The translations under genes and the position numbers were made by a program. 64,000 bases of DNA from Amycolatopsis mongoliensis (GTDB lineage Bacteria > Actinomycetota > Actinomycetes > Mycobacteriales > Pseudonocardiaceae), in NCBI RefSeq assembly GCF_030285665.1, contig NZ_CP127295.1, positions 7,688,001 to 7,752,000 on the forward strand, written 5' to 3'. Positions 8,433 to 17,270 of the stretch are shown here, piece after piece. The notes beneath the pieces are model-generated. The model was given only the letters and a program-made list of their open reading frames with translations, did not search any database and was not told where the DNA came from. Positions within the stretch are counted from its first letter, which is position 1, and the number at the start of each line of letters is the position of its first letter.

Positions 8433-10046
8433 TCAGCGGACCCGGAGGGCGCGCATCCGGTTGTAGAGCGTCGAGCGGCTGATGCCGAGCTGCTTGGCCG
8501 CCCGCACCTTGTTGCCGTCGCACGCGCGCAGCGTCCGGACGATCACGTCGTATTCGGCCTGTTCCCAGCCGCTGAGCGCCGCGCCCGGGGCCGTCTCCGT
8601 ACAGCCCGGCGCCACGTCCTCGGCCGTGAGGTCGCCGGCCGAGCGGCGGTCGGCCGCGCCGGCCAGGACTCCCGCGAGTTCGCGCAGGTTGCCCGGCCAC
8701 TGCTGGGACCCCAGCAGCTCCAGCGCCCCCGGGGTCAGCCGGAGCGAGTCGCTGAAGCCGCGCAACAGGGTCCGGGCGATCGCCGGGATCTCGTCGCGGC
8801 GCTCGCGCAACGGCGGCAGCTCGATCCGCCGGTGCATGCGCGCCGCCAGCGTCGCCTGCTCGCCGTGCAGTTCCGACGGCGGGCCGCTGAGCAGCGCGAA
8901 CCACGCCGTCGTCGTGTCCAGCAGCCGGGCCAGGCGGACCGCCGCCAGTGGCGGCAGCAGCTGGATGCCGTCGATCACCAGCAGGCCGCGCGCCGAAGCC
9001 GCCGCTTCCACCCGCGCGCACCACTCGGCCTCGCCGGCGACGACGTCGGAAACGTCGAACTCGTGCAGGGGCTCGTCCCCGGCCACGACGCGGGCCGCCG
9101 TGCTGCGGCCGGCCCCCGGCTCGCCGGAGACCAGCACGCGCCGCCGGGCGCGCCCCGCACTCCGGAGCCGCTCGTCGACCGGCGCGGGGAAGAGACCACG
9201 CGAGCTTCGCGGCCGCGACACGACCGGGCTCGACGTCCGCACCGGCGCCAGCTCGAACAGCAGCCCGGCGCTTGCCGACACCGCTTCGACGCGCACCTCG
9301 ACCGGCGTGCCCGACGTCAGCCGGAGCCGGCCGAGGCCGCGCTGCGTGCGGCCCAGCTCGCGCAGCAGCCGGTGGTCGGCGGTGTCGACCAGCTCGGTCG
9401 CCGCGGTGTTCGCGAGCACGACGTCCTGGCCGAGCGCGAGCACCGCGCACGCCCGGTGCTGCACGGACTGGAACGCGGCCAGCAGCTGCTGCTCGGCGAG
9501 CTTCGCGCCGTCGAGCAGCCGCCGTTCGATGTCGGCGACCGCGCGCCGCAGGAACGGCCCGAGCAGCGGGTTCGCGTCGCCCGCGGGGCCGGTGATGTCG
9601 AGGACGCCGGCCAGCCGCCGCGTCGTCGGGTGCACCACCGGGTGGCCGTAGCAGGTGAACTGCTTCATCGCTTCGAGGAAGTGCTCGTCGCCGTCGACGG
9701 AGACGCCGCGGCGGGTCTCGAACGGCGTCGCGAGGGAGTTCGTCCCGGTGCGCTCTTCCAGGAACTGGCAGCCGGGCACCGCGCTGATGTTCTCCAGCGC
9801 GAGCTCGACCGACCGCTCGGAGAACCGCCGGGCCACGATCCGGCACTCGTCGTCGGCGAGCACGACGCAGAACCGCGTGCCGGCCAGCTGCCGGGCGAGC
9901 TCGTCCAGCACCGGCGAGGCGGCCCGCAGCAGCCGGCTCCGGCGGTCGACGTCGGCGACGTCCAGCCGCTCGACGGACGAGGCCGGCGAGAGCCCGGAAA
10001 GCTCCGCCCGCCGCCACGACTGCGCGATCTCGGTCCGCAGGTCCAC
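8433..10046 (-). CDS. AcoR-type transcriptional activator (GAF / degenerate AAA+ / Fis HTH)
   Basis: Predicted 537-aa regulator. An N-terminal GAF-type sensor region spans about residues 40-190 (GTNSLATPFETRRGVSVDGDEHF, FTCYGHPV). A PAS-like stretch follows near 200-270 and an AAA+ core at about 290-460. A C-terminal Fis-type helix-turn-helix ends the protein (NKVRAAKQLGISRSTLYNRM). The Walker A reads GEPGAGRST rather than GETGTGKE, and I find no GAFTGA loop, so this is not a classical sigma-54 activator. Actinobacteria use such AcoR/MimR-like proteins with other sigma factors to control alcohol or alkane oxidation genes. GTG start with GAGGAG at proper spacing. Its likely target is the downstream dehydrogenase-mftB pair. 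Confidence 0.85.
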   Translation of the reverse strand: MDLRTEIAQSWRRAELSGLSPASSVERLDVADVDRRSRLLRAASPVLDELARQLAGTRFCVVLADDECRIVARRFSERSVELALENISAVPGCQFLEERTGTNSLATPFETRRGVSVDGDEHFLEAMKQFTCYGHPVVHPTTRRLAGVLDITGPAGDANPLLGPFLRRAVADIERRLLDGAKLAEQQLLAAFQSVQHRACAVLALGQDVVLANTAATELVDTADHRLLRELGRTQRGLGRLRLTSGTPVEVRVEAVSASAGLLFELAPVRTSSPVVSRPRSSRGLFPAPVDERLRSAGRARRRVLVSGEPGAGRSTAARVVAGDEPLHEFDVSDVVAGEAEWCARVEAAASARGLLVIDGIQLLPPLAAVRLARLLDTTTAWFALLSGPPSELHGEQATLAARMHRRIELPPLRERRDEIPAIARTLLRGFSDSLRLTPGALELLGSQQWPGNLRELAGVLAGAADRRSAGDLTAEDVAPGCTETAPGAALSGWEQAEYDVIVRTLRACDGNKVRAAKQLGISRSTLYNRMRALRVR

Positions 10047-10147
10047 TCGCACTCCTCGTCGAGCCGATCGGTGTCCCCGGGCCTCCATCATCACACGGAC
10101 CCGGCGCGGGGAGAACCTCTTCCTCGCTTTCCGTTGCGGGACAAGGG

Positions 10148-10978
10148 TCAGAGCGGAGCGCCCCACTCCGGTAGCCGGACCCCGTGCAGGCCCCGGTAGG
10201 CCGCGCGCTCCGGCGGGCGCCACCCGTCGAGCAGGCCTGCCCGGGGTTCGAAGACCTCGACGCCGATCGGGTGGCAGACGTCGATCGGGTCGCGGGCGCC
10301 GGGCCCCCACAGGGGGATCGAGAGGTCGCCGCCCGGGCAGGTGGACAGCGCGCACAGCAGGTCGAGCTCGGCGAAGAACTCGAAGTGGTCGCCCGGGCGC
10401 GCGGGGCAGGCCTGCATGAAGTACCGGTCCTCGTCGTCGAGGCCGGTGCACTGGAAGACGTTCAGGACGTCGTGGACGTCGAACTCGGTCAGCCCGAACG
10501 GCGCGACCGCGCGCACGAGGTTCGAGTGGCAGTGGAAGTCGAAGTCCTCGCCGGTGAGCATCCGGTTGACGTACGGGTCGCAGCGGGTGCCGAGCAGGTC
10601 GTGCACGCGGCCGCCGTCCTCGTCCACGCCGTGGTCCTCGAGGGTGTCCGCGGTGATCGTCGCGAGCGGGCGGAGGAAGGGGAGGGTGGACCAGAGCCGG
10701 TCGAAGGTGCTGACGTGGGCGCGCTGGAGCTGGCGGGTGCGCGCGGCCCAGAAGCGTTCGCGGGGGTCGTCGGCGTTCCACAGGTTGAGATCGCCGACCT
10801 GCGGGCCCTCGACGGTCCGCAGGCGGCAGAGGTGGCCGCGCGGGACCCGCCAGGCGCGGCCCGAGCGGATCGGGATCTCGAACGCGTCGACGAGTTCCCG
10901 GCCGGGCTCCTCGGCGAGCCGCCGGTAGAACGGCCGGTCGACGTCGAGTGCGCGGCCCTGGTAGGCGGGTCGGGGCAT
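10148..10978 (-). CDS. DUF1989 urea carboxylase-associated family protein
   Basis: Predicted 276-aa soluble protein of the DUF1989 family. Family features include RSGRAWRVPRGHLCRL near residue 40, VGDLNLWNADDPRERFW, and the histidine/cysteine-containing HCHSNLVRAVAPFGL, then DVLNVFQCTGLDDE and ACPARPGDHFEF. Members are usually found beside urea carboxylase or amino-acid degradation genes and are suspected metal-binding enzymes, but the reaction is not established here. The start is the ATG preceded by GAGGGAG. It lies upstream of the AcoR-type regulator on the same strand, about 100 bp away, so a shared transcript is possible. No urea carboxylase gene is near. Confidence 0.8.
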   Translation of the reverse strand: MPRPAYQGRALDVDRPFYRRLAEEPGRELVDAFEIPIRSGRAWRVPRGHLCRLRTVEGPQVGDLNLWNADDPRERFWAARTRQLQRAHVSTFDRLWSTLPFLRPLATITADTLEDHGVDEDGGRVHDLLGTRCDPYVNRMLTGEDFDFHCHSNLVRAVAPFGLTEFDVHDVLNVFQCTGLDDEDRYFMQACPARPGDHFEFFAELDLLCALSTCPGGDLSIPLWGPGARDPIDVCHPIGVEVFEPRAGLLDGWRPPERAAYRGLHGVRLPEWGAPL

Positions 10979-11121
10979 CGGTGCTCCCTCGTGGTGTGGA
11001 TGGCGCTCCAGCATGCCCCGGCTACGCACGGTGGCATTCGACCACTCGTTCGGCTGCTGGGGCGGCGGCGGGTCTGGCTCCTACCGTCGAGGGAGCTGTC
11101 TCGTGGGAGGAGTGACCGGCG

Positions 11122-12237
11122 GTGCTCGTGGCCTTCCAGCGCACCGGTGACGCGGCGCGCCTGCCCGCCGCGGCGGAGCACCTCGTGGGCCTGCTGTCTT
11201 CCTGGGGCCCGGGACCGGATCACCTGACGGGGCTGGCGCTGACCGGGATCACGCTGCCGAGCCGGCTCGGGCCCAGGTCCGTCGACGCGCTGGTGTTCAC
11301 CCGGTCGGGGGTGGTGGTGATCGCGGCGCATTCGCCGGGGGCGGGGGTATCGCCCGGCCCGGGGGAGCGAGCCGGGGCGGGGGTGGCGGCGGCGAAGGGG
11401 GCGCTGGCCGCCCATGACGGCGGGCAGTACGTGACCGGGCTGGTCGCGGTCGTCCCGCCGGTCCCCGCGAGTGAGCAGTGGGCGGACCGGCCCGAGCCGG
11501 CGATGGTGCCGCAGCCGCGCGATCCGCTGGCGGAGTCCCGTCCGCGCGGGGGAGCGGCGGAGACCGGAGGCCGTGCGCCGGAACCGGCGGACCCGGTCCG
11601 GAGTGAGCAAGTCCCGGCCGAGCCGGGCCGGGCTTGGCGTGAGCCCGGCCCGGGCGAGCCGGATTCTGCCTGGCGTGAGCCCTTCCTGGGCGAGTCGAAG
11701 CCGGACCGGGCTTGGCACGAGCCGGACTGGGACGGGGACCGGCCGGACTCGGTCTGGCGCGAGCCGGACCCGGGCGAACGCGAGCCGGCCCCGCCCTGGC
11801 ACGAAGCCGATTCCTTCCCCGGTGTGGCCGTCGTGCTCGCCGACCCCCGTGGGCTCCGGCGGATCATCGGGCAGCACAACCGGTGGCGGACCGTCTGGTC
11901 GGCGGACGACGTCCTCGACGCCTGCTACGCCCTCTCCCTCGCCCACCTCGCCCCGCCCCGCGCGGCGCTGCTCGCCGACGGCTTCCCGGCCCGCCTCCCG
12001 ACGCTCTCGCGGCTGCCCGAACTGCCCGCCGTCGTGCCCGTGCCGCCCGATCCGCCGATCCCCGCGCCCGACGACGATCCCGGCCCGCCGATCCCCGTTT
12101 CGCGAGGCCGGGCCGTCTTTCCCCGGCCGCGGCCGATCCGGCAGGTGCCGTGGGGCCTGGTCTTCGTGCTGACCGTGCTCGTCACCCTGGGCGTGCTCGC
12201 CGCCGTGTTCGTCGCGCAGGTCTTCCACGGTTCCTAG
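11122..12237 (+). CDS. Tail-anchored protein with Trp-rich repeat linker, unknown function
   Basis: Predicted 371-aa protein that I do not recognise. The N-terminal about 115 residues look globular and end with a NERD-like hydrophobic strand (LVFTRSGVVVIAAHS). Residues about 150-230 form a charged low-complexity linker with five Trp-centred repeats of the form WREP/WHEP spaced 12-14 residues apart (AWREPGPGEPD, AWREPFLGE, AWHEPDWDGD, VWREPDPGE, PWHEAD). A second short globular segment (about 233-300) follows, then a Pro-rich stretch and one C-terminal membrane helix (WGLVFVLTVLVTLGVLAAVFV). There is no signal peptide, so most of the protein should be cytoplasmic. GTG start with GGAGGAG nine bases upstream. 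Confidence 0.7.
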   Translation: MLVAFQRTGDAARLPAAAEHLVGLLSSWGPGPDHLTGLALTGITLPSRLGPRSVDALVFTRSGVVVIAAHSPGAGVSPGPGERAGAGVAAAKGALAAHDGGQYVTGLVAVVPPVPASEQWADRPEPAMVPQPRDPLAESRPRGGAAETGGRAPEPADPVRSEQVPAEPGRAWREPGPGEPDSAWREPFLGESKPDRAWHEPDWDGDRPDSVWREPDPGEREPAPPWHEADSFPGVAVVLADPRGLRRIIGQHNRWRTVWSADDVLDACYALSLAHLAPPRAALLADGFPARLPTLSRLPELPAVVPVPPDPPIPAPDDDPGPPIPVSRGRAVFPRPRPIRQVPWGLVFVLTVLVTLGVLAAVFVAQVFHGS

Positions 12238-12330
12238 CTGCCACGATCATTTCGCGCCAACTACGCCAACTGCACCGTTTCCCCGGCACGCCGTCTGGGC
12301 ACCTCCCGGTAGACGTGAAAGGGGTTCACG

Positions 12331-12987
12331 ATGCCGCGCACCCGAGCGCTCGTCCTGCTGGCCGTCCTCACGGGCGCGTCCCTCACCGGCTGCAAGGTGC
12401 CCGACGGGCTGGCGTCCGGTTCGCCGGCCACCGGGACCGCCGCCGCGCCGCCGGTCGCGCCCACCGAGGCGCGGGCCGAGCTGGCGAAACTGCAGGTCGC
12501 CGTGCGCGGCACCATGGACGGCTACAGCCGCGAGAAGTTCCCGCACTGGGACAAGGTCGACGGCGCCTGCGACACCCGCGAGCAGGTCCTCAAGCGCGAC
12601 GGCAAGGACGTCACCACGAACGCCGACTGCGCCCCGAAGTCCGGCACCTGGGTCAGCCCGTACGACGGCGAGACCTGGCGGAAAGCGTCCGACGTGGACA
12701 TCGACCACATGGTGCCGCTCGGCCAGGCCTGGGTGAGCGGCGCGAAGTCGTGGACCCAGGAACGCCGCGAGCAGTTCGCGAACGACCTGGTCCGCCCGCA
12801 GCTGCACGCGGTCACCGACAACCTCAACGAGCAGAAGAGCGACAAGGCGCCGGACCAGTGGAAACCGCCGCTGGTCTCCTACTGGTGCACCTACGCCACC
12901 GACTGGATCGTGGTCAAGAGCAGCTACGGCCTCACCATCACCGTCCCCGAAAAGACGGCGCTGACCGGCATGCTCGATCACTGCTGA
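12331..12987 (+). CDS. Secreted HNH endonuclease-family lipoprotein (DUF1524)
   Basis: Predicted 218-aa lipoprotein. The signal peptide ends in the lipobox LTGC, so Cys21 is the likely lipidated residue. The catalytic region holds the HNH/DUF1524 hallmark DVDIDHMVPLGQAW around residues 122-135, followed by VRPQLHAVTDNLNEQKSDKAPDQW, which supplies the conserved Asn and Lys residues of these nucleases. Several cysteines probably form disulfides outside the membrane. Members are common extracellular nucleases in actinomycetes, perhaps for nutrient DNA or competition; substrate is inferred only. It stands alone and ends at a shared hairpin before the convergent kinase gene. Confidence 0.85.
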   Translation: MPRTRALVLLAVLTGASLTGCKVPDGLASGSPATGTAAAPPVAPTEARAELAKLQVAVRGTMDGYSREKFPHWDKVDGACDTREQVLKRDGKDVTTNADCAPKSGTWVSPYDGETWRKASDVDIDHMVPLGQAWVSGAKSWTQERREQFANDLVRPQLHAVTDNLNEQKSDKAPDQWKPPLVSYWCTYATDWIVVKSSYGLTITVPEKTALTGMLDHC

Positions 12988-12995
12988 CCTCGTCC

Positions 12996-13023
12996 GCGGC
13001 CGGTCAGCGCGGCGACCGGCCGC
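12996..13023. terminator. Bidirectional hairpin terminator candidate
   Basis: GCGGCCGGTC (12996-13005) pairs perfectly with GACCGGCCGC (13014-13023) around an 8-nt loop. It fills the 37-bp gap between the convergent HNH lipoprotein and fructosamine kinase genes, where a terminator for both is expected. There is no T-tract, as is common in high-GC actinobacteria. Confidence 0.65.
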
Positions 13024-13024
13024 G

Positions 13025-13852
13025 TCAGCCGAGCGTTTTGGCCGCGGCCACCGCCTGCCCGGCGTACGACCGTCCGAACAGGACGGTGTGCACGAGCAGC
13101 GGGAACAGCTGGTGCAGCCCGATCCGCCCGGCCCAGCCCTCGGCCAGGGGCGCGATCTCCTCGTACGCGCCCAGGACGCGGTCGAGGTGCGGGCAGCCGA
13201 ACAGGTGCAGCATCGCCAGGTCCGTCTCGCGGTGCCCGCCGTGGGCGGCCGGGTCGATCAGCCACGCTTCGCGGCCGTCCCACAGGACGTTGCCGGTCCA
13301 GAGGTCGCCGTGCAGCCGCGCCGGCGGTTCGGCCGACGCCGGGATCCGGCCGCAGGCGCGCTCGAACAGGGTCGCCTCCGCCGCGTCGAACGTCCCGGCG
13401 TCGACCGCCCGCCGGACGTAGGGCAGCACGCGATCCGACGCGTACCAGGAAGCCCAGTCCTCCCCGGGAACGCAGCGCATCGGCGCCAGGCCGATCCACG
13501 CGTCGGCGAGCCCGCCCGGGGGAGGCGCGCCGAACGCCGGCGCCCCCGCCGCGTGCAGGCGCGCCAGCCCGCGCCCGAGCCGTTCGGCCGCCGCCGCCGA
13601 AGAGCGCCCCGTGAGGACGCGGTCGACCACCAGCCACTTCTCGTCGTGGCCGGCCACCGACGGCACCGCGACGGCGTCCGCGGCGGCCAGCCAGCGCAGG
13701 CCCGCCGCCTCGGCCGTGGTCGCGCCCGGCGCGTGCCCGCGCTTGACCACGACCACACGGCCGTCGTCGAGGACGGCTTCGCGAAGATCCCCGGACATCG
13801 GGCGCCACTCGGTGACGGCGTGCCCGGTCAACCGGGCGACGGGATCGGTCAT
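13025..13852 (-). CDS. Fructosamine kinase family protein
   Basis: Predicted 275-aa protein kinase-like sugar kinase of the fructosamine/ketosamine-3-kinase family, which phosphorylates glycated amines so that the sugar adduct falls off. Visible motifs are GDLREAVLDDGRVVVVKRG (nucleotide-binding Lys), the catalytic loop RLHGDLWTGNVLW (Asp and Asn) and LIDPAAHGGHRETDLAMLHLF (metal-binding Asp). Length matches the family. The start is the ATG giving MTDPVARL; an ATG 9 bp upstream is possible. It is divergent from the YjbR-like gene and convergent with the HNH lipoprotein. Confidence 0.85.
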   Translation of the reverse strand: MTDPVARLTGHAVTEWRPMSGDLREAVLDDGRVVVVKRGHAPGATTAEAAGLRWLAAADAVAVPSVAGHDEKWLVVDRVLTGRSSAAAAERLGRGLARLHAAGAPAFGAPPPGGLADAWIGLAPMRCVPGEDWASWYASDRVLPYVRRAVDAGTFDAAEATLFERACGRIPASAEPPARLHGDLWTGNVLWDGREAWLIDPAAHGGHRETDLAMLHLFGCPHLDRVLGAYEEIAPLAEGWAGRIGLHQLFPLLVHTVLFGRSYAGQAVAAAKTLG

Positions 13853-13907
13853 GTCCCGCACGGTACCGGCGCGCTACGGTGGCTGTCGCAGACACAGGGG
13901 AGCGGCG

Positions 13908-14264
13908 GTGACGGTGCGGGTCGAGGAATTCGAGCGGGTGCTGGGCGAACTGGTGGAGGTCCAGCGGTCCGAAGCGCGCGACTACTCGTCGTTCGGCGTC
14001 CGGGGCAAGCGGTTCGGCTACTTCTGGCCGCGGACGCGGACCGTCGGGCTGAAGCAGACGATCTCCGAACAGCTCGCGCTGGTGGCCGAGCGGCCGGACG
14101 TCTTCGAGGTCCAGTTCACCGCGGGCGGCTTCGGCTGGGTCGTGGTGTACCTCGACGGCATCGACGCCGACGAGCTGGCCGAGCTCCTCTACGAGGCCTG
14201 GCGGCTGTCGGCGCCGGAGGAGCTCGTCGCCGAGGTCCCCTTCACCAGGATCGCCCGGGCGTAG
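13908..14264 (+). CDS. MmcQ/YjbR-like protein
   Basis: Predicted 118-aa small alpha/beta protein resembling the MmcQ/YjbR fold. It has a basic, aromatic core (GKRFGYFWPRTRTVGLKQTI), then VFEVQFTAGGFGWVVVYLDGID and a C-terminal helix (LAELLYEAWRLSAP) where YjbR proteins have their LAxLVxxSYRLV helix. The GTG start has GGGGAG upstream. The last 76 bp overlap the 3' end of the acetyltransferase gene on the other strand. Function of the family is not established; some members are annotated as DNA-binding on weak grounds. Confidence 0.7.
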   Translation: MTVRVEEFERVLGELVEVQRSEARDYSSFGVRGKRFGYFWPRTRTVGLKQTISEQLALVAERPDVFEVQFTAGGFGWVVVYLDGIDADELAELLYEAWRLSAPEELVAEVPFTRIARA

Positions 14265-15046
14265 AGCAGGTCGAAGCCCTGCCGTTGCACGTTCTCCTGC
14301 GACTTCGACCCCGGCTGCGTGGTGACGACGGCGATGTCGCACCCGGCCGCGGCGGCCGCCGCCAAGCGCGTCCGCAGCAACGCTGTCTGCACCCCGCGAC
14401 GGCGGTGCGCCGGCACCGTCGCCGCGCCGGTGAACTGCGCGATCCCGTCGGTGACGCGGAAACTCGCGCCGCCCGCGAACTCGCCGTCCCGCCACGCGGC
14501 GTACCGCGCCACCCCGGCCATGTCCCGCATCGCGTCGATGACGGTCTGCCGGGGGAAGTCTTCGTGGGACGGCAGGCCCTCGGTGTCGGCGACCGCGAAC
14601 GCGTCGGCGACCTCGGCCAGCCACCGCTCCAGTTCGTCGTCGCGGACGAGCCGGACATCCGCGGCGGGGTCGGTGTCGGTGACCCGGCGGCCGAGCACGT
14701 TCTCGAACGACTCCAGGCGGTACCCGCGCCCGGTGAAGAACCCGCCCAGCGCGGGGTCGGCGAGCTGGCACAGCTCGACCTGCACCGGCGCGCCCAGCTG
14801 GGCGAACGCGGCTTCGACCTCGTCGAGCGCGTCCGGCAGGCCGGCGAAGCCCAGCCCGGCGATCTTGGTGAACGGCGAGTCCGCTTCGGCGAAGCTCGCG
14901 ACACCGCCGGCGAGCGGCCGCGCGAACCCGACGGTGTCGCCGCGCCGCACCCGGGCGGCGTCGCTGCTCTCGGCGATCAGCCGCGCTTCGGCGCGTTCGA
15001 TCCGCGCGGCCAGCGCGGTGTCGCAGAAGAGCCGTTCCCCGTCCAT
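14189..15046 (-). CDS. GNAT family N-acetyltransferase
   Basis: Predicted 285-aa acetyltransferase with tandem GNAT-like halves. The C-terminal half holds the acetyl-CoA-binding motif A (GAATVPAHRRRGVQTALLRTRL) and the following beta-strand (CDIAVVTTQPGSKSQENVQRQGF). The N-terminal half (residues 1-130) is divergent and probably shapes the substrate site. The ATG gives MDGERLFCDTALAARIERAE. The substrate is unknown. The protein extends about 14 residues past the usual end of the domain (TSATSSSGADSRQAS), and this tail is what overlaps the convergent YjbR-like gene by 76 bp. Confidence 0.85.
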   Translation of the reverse strand: MDGERLFCDTALAARIERAEARLIAESSDAARVRRGDTVGFARPLAGGVASFAEADSPFTKIAGLGFAGLPDALDEVEAAFAQLGAPVQVELCQLADPALGGFFTGRGYRLESFENVLGRRVTDTDPAADVRLVRDDELERWLAEVADAFAVADTEGLPSHEDFPRQTVIDAMRDMAGVARYAAWRDGEFAGGASFRVTDGIAQFTGAATVPAHRRRGVQTALLRTRLAAAAAAGCDIAVVTTQPGSKSQENVQRQGFDLLYARAILVKGTSATSSSGADSRQAS

Positions 15047-15090
15047 GCCCTCACGGTGCCGGACACGGACGGGGAACGGCCACTCGATTT

Positions 15091-17175
15091 TCAGCCCTCC
15101 ACGCGGTGCGACGCCCAGAACGACGTCAGGTCGGTCGATCCGGCCGCCGCCTGCGCCGCGGCCTTGAACTCGGCCGTGGTGGACACGCCGTACCAGTGCG
15201 ACTGGGCGTACGACTTCAGCAGGTTCGCCATCGCCGTGTCGCCGATCAGCCGCCGCAGGTCGTGCAGCGTGCACTTGCCGTAGTTGTAGACCACGGTCGA
15301 GTACCGGGACGAATGCGCGTCCCAGTAGGCCATCGAGTTGGTCAGCTTCTCCGCGCTCGACTGCCACGTGATGCCGCAGCCGCTGCCGGTGACCCCGCGG
15401 TAGAGGTCGGTGGCGTAGTCGGTGAAGCTCTCGTCGAGCCACGGGGAGTTGTACTCGTCGTCGCCGACGATCCCGTAGAACCACTGGTGCGCCAGCTCGT
15501 GCGGGAGCGCCGTGGTCGAGACGAGGTCCATCACGAAGCCCGGGTACTCCATGCCGCCGAACCAGAAGTTGTTGTCCAGCACCACGTCCACCTCGCCGTA
15601 CGGGTAGTCGCCGAAGCGGCCCGAGTGGACGTCGATGGAGTCGGCGGCCAGGCTCAGCATCTGGTTCGCGCTGCTCGTGGAGATCCCGCTGACCGAGTAG
15701 ACGTTGACCCGCACGCCCTTGCCGGACGTCGTGGTGATCTTCGCGAACGGCCCGGCGGCCCACGCGAAGTCACGGACCTTCGCCGCGGTCGCGTGGGTGG
15801 TCGTCGTGCTGCCGCTGGTCGTCTCGGTCGACGTGCCGGTGGCCGGGGTCAGCAGCGACGTCGGGTGCACCAGGGTGACGTCGAAGTCGCTGATCACGGT
15901 GTAGAACGACTCGCCGTTGTTGGTGTACGGGTCGAGGTGCCAGCCCGCGCCGTCGCGGACCGCGAGCACCGGCAGCGCGTTGCCGATCATGCTGTACGCG
16001 CCGTCGTGGCCGAACCGGTCGGCGCCGCTGGGCACGACGATGCTCAGGTCGAACCCGATGGTCGCCGACTGGCCCTGGGCCAGCGGGCTCGGGAGGGTGA
16101 TCTTCATGGCGGTGCAGTTGACGCTGAGCGCGGACGCGGTGCCGCCGGTGACGTTCGTGACCGTGATCGGCGTCGTCGGGCAGCTGCCGTGGTAGTTGTC
16201 CCAAAGCCGCAGGTAGACCTCGGGCAGCGCGGTCGCCGAGCCGTTGGTGAAGCTCACGCTCTGGTGCCCGGTCCAGGTGGTGCCGGCGGTGTCCGAGGTG
16301 AGGTTCACCGTGTACGCCGGGTTGATCGGCGTGCGCGTGGAGTCCGCGGGCGCGGCCGTGACCGTCCACGCGAAGGTGGCGCTGCCGCTGTTGCCGGCCG
16401 GGTCCTTCGCCGTGACGGTCACCGAGGACGTCCCGGCGGTGGTCGGCGTGCCGGTGATCTTGCCGGTGCTCGCGCCGATCGCCAGCCCGGCGGGCAGGCC
16501 GGTCGCGGTCCAGGTCAGCGCGTCGTTCTGCGGGTCGGTGGCCTGGACCTGCAGCGACACGGCCTGGCCGACGGCGCTCGACTGGGCGCCCGGCGAGGTC
16601 ACGACCGGCGACTGCGGGTTGCTCGTCCCGGTCGTGGTCAGCGAGAAGTCGTCGAGGAGGAAGTCGGTCGCGAGGCTCGAGTCCTCGGTACCGGTGATCT
16701 TGAGCGTCACGGTCTGGCCCAGGTACCGCGACACGTCGACGGTGCGCTGGACGTACCCGGTGTTCTGGTCGAGGTTCGAGTAGCTCGCGAGGGTGTCGGA
16801 GCCCGCCTGCACCACCAGCTTGTCGTAGGCGGTGCCGGTCGTCGTCTCCTTGGTGTCGACGTGCGCCCACCACGACAGCGTCGCCGAAGCGCAGCCTGCG
16901 GGGAGCGTCAGCGCCTGGGACAGGGTGTCGGTGTGCGTGCTGCCGTAGCCGTCCAGCCAGGCGTCCATCGTCCCGCCGTGCGCGGGTTCCGCGGCGGTGG
17001 CGGCGGAGATCACGCCACTGCTCTGGGTCCACGGGGCGGTGCCGCTCTCGAACCCGCCGTTGCCGACGACCTGGTCGCCGCAGGCCGCGGCGGCTTGGGC
17101 CGGCGCGGCGACGGCGACTGTGCCCAGCAGGCCCACGGCGGCGCTGAGCGCAGCAGAAAGCACCCTCGATCTCAT
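15091..17175 (-). CDS. Secreted M1-family metallopeptidase with N-terminal accessory domains
   Basis: Predicted 694-aa exported zinc aminopeptidase-like enzyme. Residues 1-30 are a Sec signal peptide ending AQAAA. A beta-sandwich domain (about 32-185, starting CGDQVVGNGGFESG, carbohydrate-binding-like) and a Put_Ig-type domain (about 190-285) precede the M1 part. The zinc site is H559-E-L-A-H563 with the downstream Glu in DESFTDYATDLY, as in M1 peptidases. The usual GAMEN motif appears as GGMEYPG. The ATG follows AAAGGA, and a short GGCCCCG/CGGGGCC hairpin (17193-17211) lies in the leader. The N-terminal modules suggest attachment to polymers or cell walls. Activity is likely; substrate is unknown. 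Confidence 0.88.
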   Translation of the reverse strand: MRSRVLSAALSAAVGLLGTVAVAAPAQAAAACGDQVVGNGGFESGTAPWTQSSGVISAATAAEPAHGGTMDAWLDGYGSTHTDTLSQALTLPAGCASATLSWWAHVDTKETTTGTAYDKLVVQAGSDTLASYSNLDQNTGYVQRTVDVSRYLGQTVTLKITGTEDSSLATDFLLDDFSLTTTGTSNPQSPVVTSPGAQSSAVGQAVSLQVQATDPQNDALTWTATGLPAGLAIGASTGKITGTPTTAGTSSVTVTAKDPAGNSGSATFAWTVTAAPADSTRTPINPAYTVNLTSDTAGTTWTGHQSVSFTNGSATALPEVYLRLWDNYHGSCPTTPITVTNVTGGTASALSVNCTAMKITLPSPLAQGQSATIGFDLSIVVPSGADRFGHDGAYSMIGNALPVLAVRDGAGWHLDPYTNNGESFYTVISDFDVTLVHPTSLLTPATGTSTETTSGSTTTTHATAAKVRDFAWAAGPFAKITTTSGKGVRVNVYSVSGISTSSANQMLSLAADSIDVHSGRFGDYPYGEVDVVLDNNFWFGGMEYPGFVMDLVSTTALPHELAHQWFYGIVGDDEYNSPWLDESFTDYATDLYRGVTGSGCGITWQSSAEKLTNSMAYWDAHSSRYSTVVYNYGKCTLHDLRRLIGDTAMANLLKSYAQSHWYGVSTTAEFKAAAQAAAGSTDLTSFWASHRVEG

Positions 17176-17270
17176 GGGGGGAGTCCTTTCCCGGCCCCGC
17201 CCGTCGGGGCCAGGAGAAAGCGTGCGCTGCCGCCGGGGCGGCAACAACCCGCCATGAGTCGGGTTCCGCG

